The notes below the pieces were generated by a model, which saw only the letters and a list, made by a program, of their open reading frames with translations, was not told where the DNA came from and searched no databases. The position numbers were made by a program, and so were the translations under genes. Shown in pieces: positions 42,392-50,455 of a DNA stretch of 64,000 bases. The DNA is taken from the NCBI GenBank assembly GCA_040377605.1, contig JBEIOK010000001.1, positions 1 to 64,000 of the forward strand, given 5' to 3'. Each line of letters starts with the position of its first letter. The first letter of the stretch is position 1. This DNA comes from Solimonas sp040377605. Its GTDB lineage: Bacteria; Pseudomonadota; Gammaproteobacteria; Nevskiales; Nevskiaceae.

Positions 42392-43072
42392 TCACAGCGC
42401 GGGTGTCGGCTCCTCGAGGCTGCGCACCCGATCGGCCTTGGCCAGCGCCATGAACGTGGAAAAGGACAGCCGCATCGCACGCTTCGGTGCCGCCCGCACC
42501 GTTTCCAGCCGGTCGGCATACGCCAGAATCACGCCGCACTCGGACGGAATCTCGTCGGGCTCGCCCACGCCCTCGGCCAGCACGTAGTAACACTCCGACG
42601 ACACGGCCAGATACGCCGCACGCTTCTCTGGCTTCTTGAGGTCCGCACGCAGGTCGCTGCGCTTGACCTTGATCTCGTGCACGACCGGCTCGACATACTC
42701 TTCCACGGTGGTGTTGCGGATCGAAAATACATCCGGCCGCAGATGCATCCATGCCTCGCCCGGCTTGCCGAGCAGCGTCAGCCCGCGATAGGCGATGCGC
42801 CCGTGACGCACCTGCGTCTCCGCCACCCGGGTCACCAGCGCCTCATGCTGATCCAGGACGCTGCGATTCTGCTGCAGGACCTCCGACAGATGCCGGATGC
42901 CGGCATCGGTCACCCGCAGATACTCCGGCCCATTGGCCGGCTGCTGGCGCTCCAGCATCCCGGCCGCGAGCAGATCGATTTCCACCGTATCCAGGCAGGG
43001 CCAGCCCGCCGAGCGATACATCTGCCGCAGGCGCTGGTGATGGGTACGGGTCAGAACGGCGGACGTGCTCAT
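42392..43072 (-). CDS. Winged-helix plus MmcB-like PD-(D/E)XK nuclease-fold protein
   Basis: In this 226-residue protein, the N-terminal part (about 8-110) looks like a winged helix (RLRQMYRSAG, then YLRVTDAGIRHLSEVL). The C-terminal part (about 112-215) resembles MmcB: RPDVFSIR, a VVHEIKVKRSDLRADLKKP nuclease-core motif (Asp, Glu-x-Lys), YYVLAEG and IPSECGVILAY. MmcB is an SOS-associated factor in translesion synthesis in Caulobacter. It overlaps the UmuD-like gene by ATGA. Not a full-length match to any family I know; the MmcB link is an eye-level comparison. Confidence 0.55.
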   Translation of the reverse strand: MSTSAVLTRTHHQRLRQMYRSAGWPCLDTVEIDLLAAGMLERQQPANGPEYLRVTDAGIRHLSEVLQQNRSVLDQHEALVTRVAETQVRHGRIAYRGLTLLGKPGEAWMHLRPDVFSIRNTTVEEYVEPVVHEIKVKRSDLRADLKKPEKRAAYLAVSSECYYVLAEGVGEPDEIPSECGVILAYADRLETVRAAPKRAMRLSFSTFMALAKADRVRSLEEPTPAL

Positions 43073-43674
43073 CGGAATTGCTTCAACGCCCCGGTCACCA
43101 CGCCCCAGATCAGCCACTCGTCGTGCTCCTGCAAGACGCGGATCCGGTGTGCAGGATTGGAAGACTCGGGGATCAGGCGCACCTGACCGCCCTGGCGGGA
43201 AAACCGCTTCACGGTATGCCCCTCGCCGAGGATGATGGCGATCACCACGTCCCCCTCACGCGGTTGCAGACTGCGGTCCACAACCAGCTTGTCGCCCTCG
43301 CCGATCCCCGCGAGATTCATCGAGTCGCCCTCCACCGTGAAAATGCGGGTCTGATCGGGCTTGCGCACCATCATCTGGTTCAGATCGCAGCCGGCGTCTT
43401 CGGACTCGTCCTGGGCCGGCATGGGCGTGCCGGCCGGCACCCGTACCGGCGCCGTGCCGATGCGCAGTGGCGGCGGGTCCAGCGCCACCGCCTCGGACGG
43501 CAGCGCGGCAGCCAGACGGGCCAGCCGGTAATCCTTGAGATAGCTCACCAGCGAGGGCACCGCCCCTTCCGGTATGCGCACGGTCCGCGTCGGCTCGCCA
43601 AACTTGCCGGTCCCCGCCGGCCGTCCCGCTCCGGGCCGAGCACCGCCCGGACCGCCTGTCTTTTTCCTGCGCAT
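43069..43674 (-). CDS. UmuD-like S24 family autoprotease with long N-terminal extension
   Basis: This 201-residue protein has a C-terminal UmuD/LexA protease domain: likely cleavage Ala81-Gly82 (VPAGTPMPAQ), then CDLNQMMV (UmuD has DLNQLL), catalytic Ser118 in EGDSMN and Lys156 in HTVKRF. The 80 extra N-terminal residues begin GARPGAGRPAGTGKFG. UmuD partners with UmuC in mutagenic repair, but no umuC is nearby; the next gene is MmcB-like instead. AGGAAGG is ahead of the ATG. It could also be a self-cleaving repressor. Confidence 0.78.
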   Translation of the reverse strand: MRRKKTGGPGGARPGAGRPAGTGKFGEPTRTVRIPEGAVPSLVSYLKDYRLARLAAALPSEAVALDPPPLRIGTAPVRVPAGTPMPAQDESEDAGCDLNQMMVRKPDQTRIFTVEGDSMNLAGIGEGDKLVVDRSLQPREGDVVIAIILGEGHTVKRFSRQGGQVRLIPESSNPAHRIRVLQEHDEWLIWGVVTGALKQFR

Positions 43675-43683
43675 GATGACCTT

Positions 43684-43728
43684 CCTGATTTCCGTGACGA
43701 TAATCAGGCAGGATCAGGCAAACGTCAA
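43684..43728 (-). promoter_or_regulatory. Sigma-70 promoter with operator-like dyad for the S24 operon
   Basis: On the minus strand TTGACG (43728-43723) and GATTAT (43705-43700) are 17 bases apart. The dyad CCTGATT...AATCAGG (43684-43708, 11-base spacer) overlaps the -10 box and runs to the ribosome site. This is not a canonical LexA box (CTGT-N8-ACAG). It suggests autorepression or control by another repressor. Confidence 0.6.
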
Positions 43729-43837
43729 TCCGCCCTCGGGAGCCCCCTGCGCCACCCCGCCCCGGGCCCGCGGCCGCCTGCTATGTTGCGGCTGCAGGCA
43801 ACCCACACCGGACCGGTCACGAGAATCCGAACGCGCC

Positions 43838-44881
43838 ATGGCGGATCACACGGTTGCGAAGACAGAAGCGATCGCTCTCGACGCGATGACGGACGAGCAA
43901 CTGCTCGACCTGCGTATCTGCGATCTGCCGATCCGGCTGGAGGGCACCTGGCTGCAGGCGCGCGTGGCGCAGCTGCATCAGGAGCTCCAGGCACGCAACC
44001 TGCAGTTCCAGCCGCTCTGCTACCTGGCCGACGAATGGCTGACGCCCGAAGGCGAGCCGGTGATCGGCATCCCGTTTTACCTCGCGCATCCGCGGCTAAT
44101 GGCGCTGGAAAAAAAGATGATGCTGGAGGCCGAAGGCGAGACCGAGGCCTGGTGCATGCAGCTGCTGCGCCACGAAGCCGGGCATGCACTCAGCTACGCC
44201 TTTGACCTGCACAAGAAGCGCAGCTGGCAGCAGGTTTTCGGCAAGCCCTCCGCCCCCTACGGTGACACCTACCGCTTCAAGCCCTACAGCAAGAACTTCG
44301 TCCATCACCTCGACAACTACTACGCGCAATACCACCCGGATGAGGATTTCGTCGAAACCTTTGCGGTCTGGCTGACTCCGGGTCTGGACTGGCACCGCGA
44401 ATACGCCGACTGGAAGGCGCTGGACAAGCTGTTGTTCGTCGACCGGCTGATGGCGCGCATTGCCCACAAGCCGCCCCTGAAGAAAACCGGCAAGCGACTG
44501 TGGCAGGCCGCCAAGATGCGCAGCACGCTGCGTCGCTACTACCAGCGGCGTCGCCACGACGAAGCCGAGAACCGCCCCGAGTTCCATGACGAAAACCTGC
44601 GCCGCATGTTCCCCGCCGTGGCGGTCAAGGGCGATGCGCGACAGCCGATCGCGCGTCTGATCCAGACTCACCGCAAGGAGCTGGCCACCGCCGTCGCCGA
44701 CTGGACCGGCGAGCGCAAGTACATGCTCAACGAAGTCATCAAGGCCGTGCATCAACGCAGCAAGGCGCTGCGGCTGGTCACGGCCGAACCGGAGTCCGTC
44801 GCCGTGCTCAAGCTCGCCACGTACCTCACCACGCTGCTGATGAACTACCGCCACACCAACCGCCTGCGCGGGATGAAATAA
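43838..44881 (+). CDS. Putative zinc-binding metallopeptidase (HExxH)
   Basis: This 347-residue cytoplasmic protein has the zinc motif RHEAGHALSY (His112, Glu113, His116) and a downstream glutamate Glu173 in DFVETFAVWLTP likely as third ligand. The C-terminal third is rich in Lys/Arg helices. No signal peptide. The stop is two bases from the start of an ATP-grasp gene, and this peptidase/ATP-grasp arrangement is, to my knowledge, recurrent in proteobacteria without a known function. The pair might make and trim a peptide or modify a peptide bond. Confidence 0.7.
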   Translation: MADHTVAKTEAIALDAMTDEQLLDLRICDLPIRLEGTWLQARVAQLHQELQARNLQFQPLCYLADEWLTPEGEPVIGIPFYLAHPRLMALEKKMMLEAEGETEAWCMQLLRHEAGHALSYAFDLHKKRSWQQVFGKPSAPYGDTYRFKPYSKNFVHHLDNYYAQYHPDEDFVETFAVWLTPGLDWHREYADWKALDKLLFVDRLMARIAHKPPLKKTGKRLWQAAKMRSTLRRYYQRRRHDEAENRPEFHDENLRRMFPAVAVKGDARQPIARLIQTHRKELATAVADWTGERKYMLNEVIKAVHQRSKALRLVTAEPESVAVLKLATYLTTLLMNYRHTNRLRGMK

Positions 44882-44883
44882 CC

Positions 44884-45906
44884 ATGGCCACCACCAAGCG
44901 CGTGCTCATGGCCTTCGACATCCCCTACAAAGTGCCGCGCGACTATGACTACGCCGAGGAATTCGCCAACCCCGACGGGCACTACACCGAGAACGATGTC
45001 TGGCAGGCCCTGCTGGAGAATGGCTACGAGGTCCGCCGGCTGGGCCTGTACAACGACATCCGACCGCTGCTCGAGGAAGTCGAAAGCTTCAAGCCGGACG
45101 TGATCTTCAACCTGGTCGAGACTTTCAACGAGGTCACGCAGCTGGACAAGAACATCGCCGCCCTGTTCGAGCTGCTGCGCATCCCCTACACCGGGGCCAC
45201 GCCCGCAGCGATGCATCTGTGCAACGACAAGGCGCTGGGCAAGAAGATCCTGCGCTACCACCGCGTGCGTGTGCCGCGTTTTCATACCTTCTATCGCGGC
45301 CGCAAGGTCTGGCTGCCCAAGACGATCAAGCTGCCCTGCATCGTCAAGCCACTCAACGAGGAAGCCTCACGCGGCATCTCCAAGGCCTCGATCGCCAAGG
45401 ATGAGAAAGCCTTTCTGGACCGCGTGGCGATGATTCACGACAGCATGAAGCAGGATGCGATCGTCGAGGAGTACATCGAGGGGCGCGAGCTGTACGTCAG
45501 CATCATCGGCGACCAGCAGCTGCGCATGCTGCCGCCACGCGAGATGAACTTCGGCAAGTTGCCCGAGGGAGAGCCGCGCATCGCCACCTACAAGGCCAAG
45601 TGGGACGACGCCTACCGCGAGCGCTGGGGCATCACCGACAACACGTTTGTCGATGGCATCGACAAGGCGCTGGAAGAAAATCTCAACGATGTCTGCAAAC
45701 GCGCCTACCGTGCACTCAACATCCGCTCCTATGCACGCTTCGACCTGCGTATCACCGCCAGCGGCCAGGTCTATGTGATCGAACCCAACGTGAACCCCTG
45801 CATTGCCCGCAACGACGAGTTTGCGCAATCGGCAGCAAAGGTCGGCATCGACTACCCGGCGCTGATCCGCCGCATCGTGCGCCAGGCGCTGCGAGAGAAG
45901 GACTAG
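44884..45906 (+). CDS. ATP-grasp ligase, D-Ala-D-Ala ligase-like
   Basis: This 340-residue ATP-grasp enzyme has the N-terminal alpha/beta domain (VIFNLVETFN), the ATP lysine in CIVKPLNEEASRGISK, EEYIEGRELYVSI and the metal-binding end RFDLRITASGQVYVIEPNVN. That arrangement is as in D-Ala-D-Ala ligase. The substrate pocket is unknown; since it follows the metallopeptidase by two bases, an amino-acid or peptide ligation coupled to proteolysis is plausible. It is not the cell-wall Ddl, which would lie with mur genes. Confidence 0.75.
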   Translation: MATTKRVLMAFDIPYKVPRDYDYAEEFANPDGHYTENDVWQALLENGYEVRRLGLYNDIRPLLEEVESFKPDVIFNLVETFNEVTQLDKNIAALFELLRIPYTGATPAAMHLCNDKALGKKILRYHRVRVPRFHTFYRGRKVWLPKTIKLPCIVKPLNEEASRGISKASIAKDEKAFLDRVAMIHDSMKQDAIVEEYIEGRELYVSIIGDQQLRMLPPREMNFGKLPEGEPRIATYKAKWDDAYRERWGITDNTFVDGIDKALEENLNDVCKRAYRALNIRSYARFDLRITASGQVYVIEPNVNPCIARNDEFAQSAAKVGIDYPALIRRIVRQALREKD

Positions 45907-45929
45907 AATCGTGCCTCCTTCTTCGGCAG

Positions 45930-46484
45930 ATGCCCTTGAACGCCTCCCATCCTGTTGAAACTTCGGTCCGCCGCTGGATCGAAACCGTCGTGATCGGACT
46001 CAACCTGTGTCCGTTCTCGGCCCGACCCTTCCGGGCGGGTCAGGTGCGGATCCATGTCAGCGACAGCACCGATGAAGTAGAGCTGCTGACCGAGCTGCAA
46101 CTGGAGATTGCGCGTCTCGACGAGACGCCCGCCACCGAGATCGAAACCACGATCATCGCGATCCCCCATCTGCTGGCGGACTTCTTCGACTACAACGACT
46201 TTCTCGAGAAGGTGGACGACCTGCTGGATCACTTCGAGTGGAGCGGCCGCTATCAGGTCGCCAGCTTCCATCCGCAGTACCAGTTTGCCGGCACCAATCC
46301 CAACGACGCCGAGAACTTCACCAATCGCTCGCCCGTACCCCTGCTTCACCTCCTGCGCGAAGACAGCGTCGAGGCCGCCGTCGATGGACATCCGGACATC
46401 GACAGCATTCCGCGAGCCAATATCCAGCGCCTGCGCGATCTGACGCCGGAGCAACGTCAGGCGCTGTTCGAGCCTGACGCGTAG
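45930..46484 (+). CDS. DUF1415 family protein
   Basis: This 184-residue protein has the opening pattern VRRWIETVVIGLNLCPFS and later VASFHPQYQFAGTNPND and FTNRSPVPLLHLLRE, as in the DUF1415 family of proteobacteria. Function unknown. It starts 23 bases after the ATP-grasp gene, and may be part of the same transcript. No membrane or secretion signal. Confidence 0.78.
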   Translation: MPLNASHPVETSVRRWIETVVIGLNLCPFSARPFRAGQVRIHVSDSTDEVELLTELQLEIARLDETPATEIETTIIAIPHLLADFFDYNDFLEKVDDLLDHFEWSGRYQVASFHPQYQFAGTNPNDAENFTNRSPVPLLHLLREDSVEAAVDGHPDIDSIPRANIQRLRDLTPEQRQALFEPDA

Positions 46485-46496
46485 CCGGCACCGCCG

Positions 46497-46862
46497 TCAG
46501 GCTCGGGCTGGCGCACCCGCTGCGCGCGCCTCGGCCGCTTCTGACGCATATCGAAACCGTGCCTGCTGATTGGGCGCGAGCCGCCGCACCCGGCACCATT
46601 CGGCGAAGGCGGTGGGCGCCACGATGGTCTTGAACACGCGATAGCCCCGCGCTTCCATCTGCTGGACACCCTGCTCCGCTGCGGCCAGCCAGTGGTCGAA
46701 ATCGGCAAACATCTCACCCGCATCGATCATCACCCGCAGCACCTCCGGGTAATGCTCGCGCAGGTACCAGGGTATGCCGGCAATGGCGCCCGTCTCCGAC
46801 GGCGCATCGGACTCGCATGCACGAACCGTCGCGGTCCGCGTCTTGCTGCTGGAAAAAAACAT
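46497..46862 (-). CDS. Small hypothetical protein (121 aa)
   Basis: An ATG at 46862 preceded by GGGGAGG gives MFFSSSKTRTATVRACESDA, then a helix-rich region with IPWYLREHYPEVLRVMID and FKTIVAPTAFAEWCRVRRL. No known domain. It converges with the DUF1415 gene, 12 bases away. The frame stays open to 47048 but that part is low-complexity and overlaps the neighbouring gene. Confidence 0.5.
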   Translation of the reverse strand: MFFSSSKTRTATVRACESDAPSETGAIAGIPWYLREHYPEVLRVMIDAGEMFADFDHWLAAAEQGVQQMEARGYRVFKTIVAPTAFAEWCRVRRLAPNQQARFRYASEAAEARAAGAPARA

Positions 46863-46930
46863 GACTGCCTCCCCGGGCAGAGGCCACGCACGGGGCGCGG
46901 CCGGTAGAAAAAATAACGACGGAGGGAGGC

Positions 46931-47311
46931 TTAGCGGGGAGGCGCCTGCGGCGACGGCCGGAGCAGGCGTGGCAACGGAGAATAGGCACGCCGACGCCGC
47001 CAGGGCACACGCTGATGCGTGACCCGACGATGCGCCAGCGGCAGACAAAGCACGATGAAGACGAGTGCCGCCGCGAAGGACGGCGTGAAGTCCGGCACCA
47101 GATCAATCGCCAGCAGGATCTCCCCGGGGCCGAACACCGCAGCCTGTAGAAAATCCCAGCCCCAATCCGGCGAGGCCTCGACCTGATACTGATGACTGAC
47201 GGTCTTTGGCTCGACGTCATCATCCGTCAACGCCAACTGCGCCAGCGGCTGCACGACCTGACAGAAGGTCCAGCCGACCAGCAGCAGAATGACGAGCAGG
47301 TTGCGTGGCAC
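46931..47311 (-). CDS. Small membrane protein (126 aa)
   Basis: Two or three hydrophobic segments (about 5-27 LLVILLLVGWTFCQV, 50-75 and 80-93 AALVFIVLCLPLAH) and a basic C-tail rich in Arg/Pro. No recognised family. Likely an inner-membrane protein; upstream of the 121-residue gene on the same strand. Confidence 0.5.
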   Translation of the reverse strand: MPRNLLVILLLVGWTFCQVVQPLAQLALTDDDVEPKTVSHQYQVEASPDWGWDFLQAAVFGPGEILLAIDLVPDFTPSFAAALVFIVLCLPLAHRRVTHQRVPWRRRRAYSPLPRLLRPSPQAPPR

Positions 47312-47395
47312 GCCCGGACAGTAGACCGCAGGGCGCGGTGGGTCAAGGCATGCGGTTTGTGCTCTGGCGCGCTCGAACCCGCACCATGATCCCCG

Positions 47396-48265
47396 TCAGG
47401 AGCGAGTGAATCCGTAAAGTTCGCAGTCCGTCCCGAACGGGGTCGGCCCCTGGGCCGATCCGGCCAGCGGACAGAACCATAGTGCCAATGCCTGTCCATC
47501 GCGGGACATCACAGCGCCCCCCTGAATGAACTGCGAGTCGGTGCGCCAGACACCCGGCGCAGCGAATTCGGGGAAACTCAGGTCGATGAAAAGCCGCGTC
47601 TGAATGTTGCAGGCCTGTGCCGCGCACACCATCGTATGCAGCTGCTGATAGCCGGTCTTGTTGTTGAGGTCATACACCACGCGCTTGCCGCTCCAGCTGC
47701 CGTTAATGTCGCTGCCTCCCCTCGTCGGCGCAGTGCCATTGCTGCAGGTGCCGCTGGGCGGAATGCCGTCGTCCCGCACTGTGGCGCTGACCGTATTGGA
47801 GACCAGACCAACGGGGCTGACGATCCCCGGCAGGATCACCGATTCAAAGCCTGCATACCGTCCGCCACTCAGGCCCACCACGGCCTCCACGGAGCGCCCA
47901 CCCGTCGTGCCCGCATCCTCATCGACCGCAAAAGCCCCGTCACCCATCCGCACCAGGCACAGGGTTGTCCCTTGTGCGCCGGCACACCACTTGTCCTCGG
48001 TCTCCAACGAAACGCTACCGCCCAGGGTCCGCACCTCTTGCGTCGCATCAGCACGCGAGGTGCTGTCCGTGTAGCCGCAGTCCTGATACGCGCGCGCTGC
48101 GGTGTTGACCCCCTCGCCTGCAATCGAGCGGCTCCCACCGCCGTAGATTGCGAAGAAATCTGCAAACAGGGCATCGGCGGGGGACGAATCGCCACCACCG
48201 CCACCCCCGCAGGCCGTCAGCAACAGCAAGCCGGCAAACGAACAGCAGATGCGCAAACGGTTCAT
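47396..48265 (-). CDS. Lipoprotein of unknown function
   Basis: This 289-residue protein has a lipobox (GLLLLTACGGGGGGDSS) and a Gly-rich tether, followed by a beta-rich part with several Cys pairs. No known domain. The layout, lipobox, Gly linker and Cys-rich domain, is like the protein at 41764-42324 but they do not align by eye. Start at 48265 by the signal peptide. Confidence 0.65.
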   Translation of the reverse strand: MNRLRICCSFAGLLLLTACGGGGGGDSSPADALFADFFAIYGGGSRSIAGEGVNTAARAYQDCGYTDSTSRADATQEVRTLGGSVSLETEDKWCAGAQGTTLCLVRMGDGAFAVDEDAGTTGGRSVEAVVGLSGGRYAGFESVILPGIVSPVGLVSNTVSATVRDDGIPPSGTCSNGTAPTRGGSDINGSWSGKRVVYDLNNKTGYQQLHTMVCAAQACNIQTRLFIDLSFPEFAAPGVWRTDSQFIQGGAVMSRDGQALALWFCPLAGSAQGPTPFGTDCELYGFTRS

Positions 48266-48463
48266 GGGATCAGGATCGGCGTGGTGTCTCCTTACATAGA
48301 CGCATGTCCCCGTCGAAACCCGAAGCCGCCGCCCGGAAAGGCTGGCAAAGTGTACCGGTCCGGCGAACCCTGCCGGAGCAGGCACCACGAAATGGGGATC
48401 CTTCAACCATACCCCGTCCATGGCTTTGCACTTAGGCTAGCCCCCTGAATCGACGAGTGAACC

Positions 48464-48859
48464 ATGACGCGCTTCCAATCTCTGTTGACGCTGTTTCTCG
48501 CCGGCACGGCTTTCGGCAACGGCCTGCTGATCGTGCTGTTTCCGGAGCAGTGGTATTGGTGCATCGCCAACCCGGCGCGGGCGGCGCTGTACAACGCGCA
48601 TTTCGTGACGGACGTGGGGACGGCGTATCTGACGATCGGTGCCGCGCTGGCCTGGGCGGCCGCGCGGCCCGCATTTGCGTATCCACTGGTGACGATCGCG
48701 GCGCTGTTCTCCAGCTTGCATGCGCTGCATCACGTGTATGAGTACCTCACCTTCGGCAATCCAACGCGGTTCGTGGTGATCGAGCTGTTCGGCATCTGGG
48801 CGCCCGCAGCAGCCATGCTGTGGCTTGCGTATGCGTACCGTCCAAGGGCCACGGCATGA
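48464..48859 (+). CDS. Small four-helix membrane protein
   Basis: 131 residues with four hydrophobic segments (about 5-27, 45-65, 72-88 and 105-124) and a conserved-looking PEQWYWCI loop and HALHHVYEYL segment. Resembles DoxX/DUF4345-type small membrane proteins in shape. Function unknown. Confidence 0.65.
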   Translation: MTRFQSLLTLFLAGTAFGNGLLIVLFPEQWYWCIANPARAALYNAHFVTDVGTAYLTIGAALAWAAARPAFAYPLVTIAALFSSLHALHHVYEYLTFGNPTRFVVIELFGIWAPAAAMLWLAYAYRPRATA

Positions 48860-49022
48860 TTCAGAGTGGGTTCAGTGACCGATGGGCATTGTGCACTCGC
48901 CATCGCTCACCCGCCGCATGATCGTTCTTGCCCGAGACGCATCAGGCCGCTGGCGATCAATGGCCGCGCATCCACAGATTTCACAGAGAGATCGCGCGCT
49001 TCGCCACCCCTGGAGAACCTCA

Positions 49023-49565
49023 ATGAGCAAGTCTGGAAAAGCCCTTTTTGCCGCTACCCTGCTGCTGCCGTTATCCGCATTTGCACACAACTACACCTAC
49101 CTGGAAGGCGGGTATCTGCACCGCGACTATGGTCCGGAAGATGACAGCGGCTTTCGCATTGGCGGCTCCGGCAGCGTTCATGACAACGTCGCATTGATCG
49201 GCGAATACACGAACGTCGGCGACCTCGACACGATCTCGGCCGGTGCGCTGTTCCACACCCCGCTGACCAACGAGATCGATCTGAACCTCGGCGCCACTTA
49301 CGAGCATGTGGACGCCGGCCCGTGGGACGATTCCGGCTACGGCCTGCGCGGCGGTGTCCGCTGGCAGTTGATCGAACGATTTGAACTGAATCCGGAAGTC
49401 CGCTACGTCGACATCGGACCAGGCAACGACACCTCCCTGCGTCTGGCCGGGCTGTTCGCGGTGACGCCGGAACTGGAGCTGCAGGCCGCGCTGCAGGGCG
49501 GTGACGACGACCGCGTCGAAATCGGTGCGCGCTACAACTTCGGCCCGCGCATCACGGGCAAGTAA
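49023..49565 (+). CDS. Small outer-membrane beta-barrel protein
   Basis: 180 residues with signal peptide FAATLLLPLSAFAH, then alternating amphipathic strands (YTYLEGGYLHRDYG, GATYEHVDAG, VRYVDIGPG), ending EIGARYNFGPRITGK. The pattern fits an eight-stranded OmpA/OmpW-like barrel. A terminator follows at 49585. No substrate known. Confidence 0.75.
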   Translation: MSKSGKALFAATLLLPLSAFAHNYTYLEGGYLHRDYGPEDDSGFRIGGSGSVHDNVALIGEYTNVGDLDTISAGALFHTPLTNEIDLNLGATYEHVDAGPWDDSGYGLRGGVRWQLIERFELNPEVRYVDIGPGNDTSLRLAGLFAVTPELELQAALQGGDDDRVEIGARYNFGPRITGK

Positions 49566-49584
49566 GCAGCACCCTGCAACACCG

Positions 49585-49612
49585 GAAAGGCGCCGCAAGG
49601 CGCCTTTCTTCC
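49585..49612 (+). terminator. Rho-independent terminator
   Basis: Stem GAAAGGCGCC with GCAA loop and its complement, ending CTTTCTT, 20 bases beyond the outer-membrane protein stop. Confidence 0.8.
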
Positions 49613-49676
49613 ATCTGGCCGCTGGATTCCATCCCGCATGGCCACCACAATGCGCGCTCATCCTCGGAGCACGCGC

Positions 49677-50321
49677 ATGTCCCAGCAGGCAGGCATCGGC
49701 GGTTGGTACGACCGGCACATCATGCCCCGACTCGTCGGCGGGCTCTGCGGCCTGCCGGCGGTGACGCGGCACCGCCAGCGGGTGCTGCCGCAGGCCCATG
49801 GCCGCGTGCTGGAACTGGGCATCGGCCCCGGTCACAACCTTGCACTGTACGACCGCAGCAAGGTCGAGCGCGTGTTCGGGGTGGATCCGGTGCCAGAGAT
49901 GACGGCACTGGCGGCAGGCGCCATCGAGCGCTGCGGCTTTCCAGTGGACATGATCCAGGCCGGCGCGGAGGACATCCCGCTGGGCGCGGCGGAGGCCGAT
50001 TGCGCCGTGCTGACCTATACCGCCTGCACGTTGCCGGACGTGCCGCGCGCGCTGGCCGAGATCCGTCGGGTGCTCAAGCCGGGCGGCACCGTCCTGTTCT
50101 GCGAGCACGGTGCGTCCTGCGATGAGTCCGTGTGCAACCTGCAGAATCGGTTTGACACGACGTGGTCCAAGCTCGCCGGGGGGTGCCATCTGAATCGCAA
50201 CATCCAGCAGGAGTTGGAAGCAGCGGGTTTCACAGTGGAGTTGAGTTACGCAGGCTATACCCCGTGGACGCCGAAGATGCTGGGGTATACGCGCGCAGGA
50301 TCGGCGCGAGCGAGAAGCTGA
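49677..50321 (+). CDS. Class I SAM-dependent methyltransferase
   Basis: 214 residues with the SAM motif LELGIGPGHNLALYD, the acidic end of strand 2 FGVDPVPEM and a post-motif LKPGGTVLFCEHG. The pattern with NLQNRFDTTWSKLAGGCHL resembles METTL7-like/small-molecule methyltransferases. Substrate unknown. Followed by a palindromic repeat rather than a coded partner. Confidence 0.75.
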   Translation: MSQQAGIGGWYDRHIMPRLVGGLCGLPAVTRHRQRVLPQAHGRVLELGIGPGHNLALYDRSKVERVFGVDPVPEMTALAAGAIERCGFPVDMIQAGAEDIPLGAAEADCAVLTYTACTLPDVPRALAEIRRVLKPGGTVLFCEHGASCDESVCNLQNRFDTTWSKLAGGCHLNRNIQQELEAAGFTVELSYAGYTPWTPKMLGYTRAGSARARS

Positions 50322-50332
50322 AATCCTGCGAT

Positions 50333-50447
50333 TCCCTCTCCCCCGAATCGGGGGAGAGGGTCAGGGTGAGGGGGCGTCCGCTCTCCGCACTGCTCGATCT
50401 GACAGCCCCTCACCCCAGCCCTCTCCCCTCGCGAGGGGAGAGGGAGG
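50333..50447. repeat. G/C-run palindromic repeat, family C
   Basis: Two hairpins, CCCTCTCCCCC/GGGGGAGAGGG and CCCTCTCCCCTC/GAGGGGAGAGGG, are in turn flanked by GGGTGAGGGG and CCCCTCACCC which can pair with one another. This type of element is common in Xanthomonas/Pseudomonas-like genomes. It sits between the convergent methyltransferase and acyl-CoA dehydrogenase genes. Confidence 0.8.
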
Positions 50448-50455
50448 ATGCGACA

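Noticed and set aside
43069..43674. Prophage repressor marking an integrated phage
   Set aside because: No other phage genes nearby, and the protease domain is closest to UmuD; the self-cleaving repressor idea is kept only as an alternative role.
50333..50447. CRISPR-like repeat array
   Set aside because: Only two palindromes in inverted arrangement, with no regular spacers and no cas genes.
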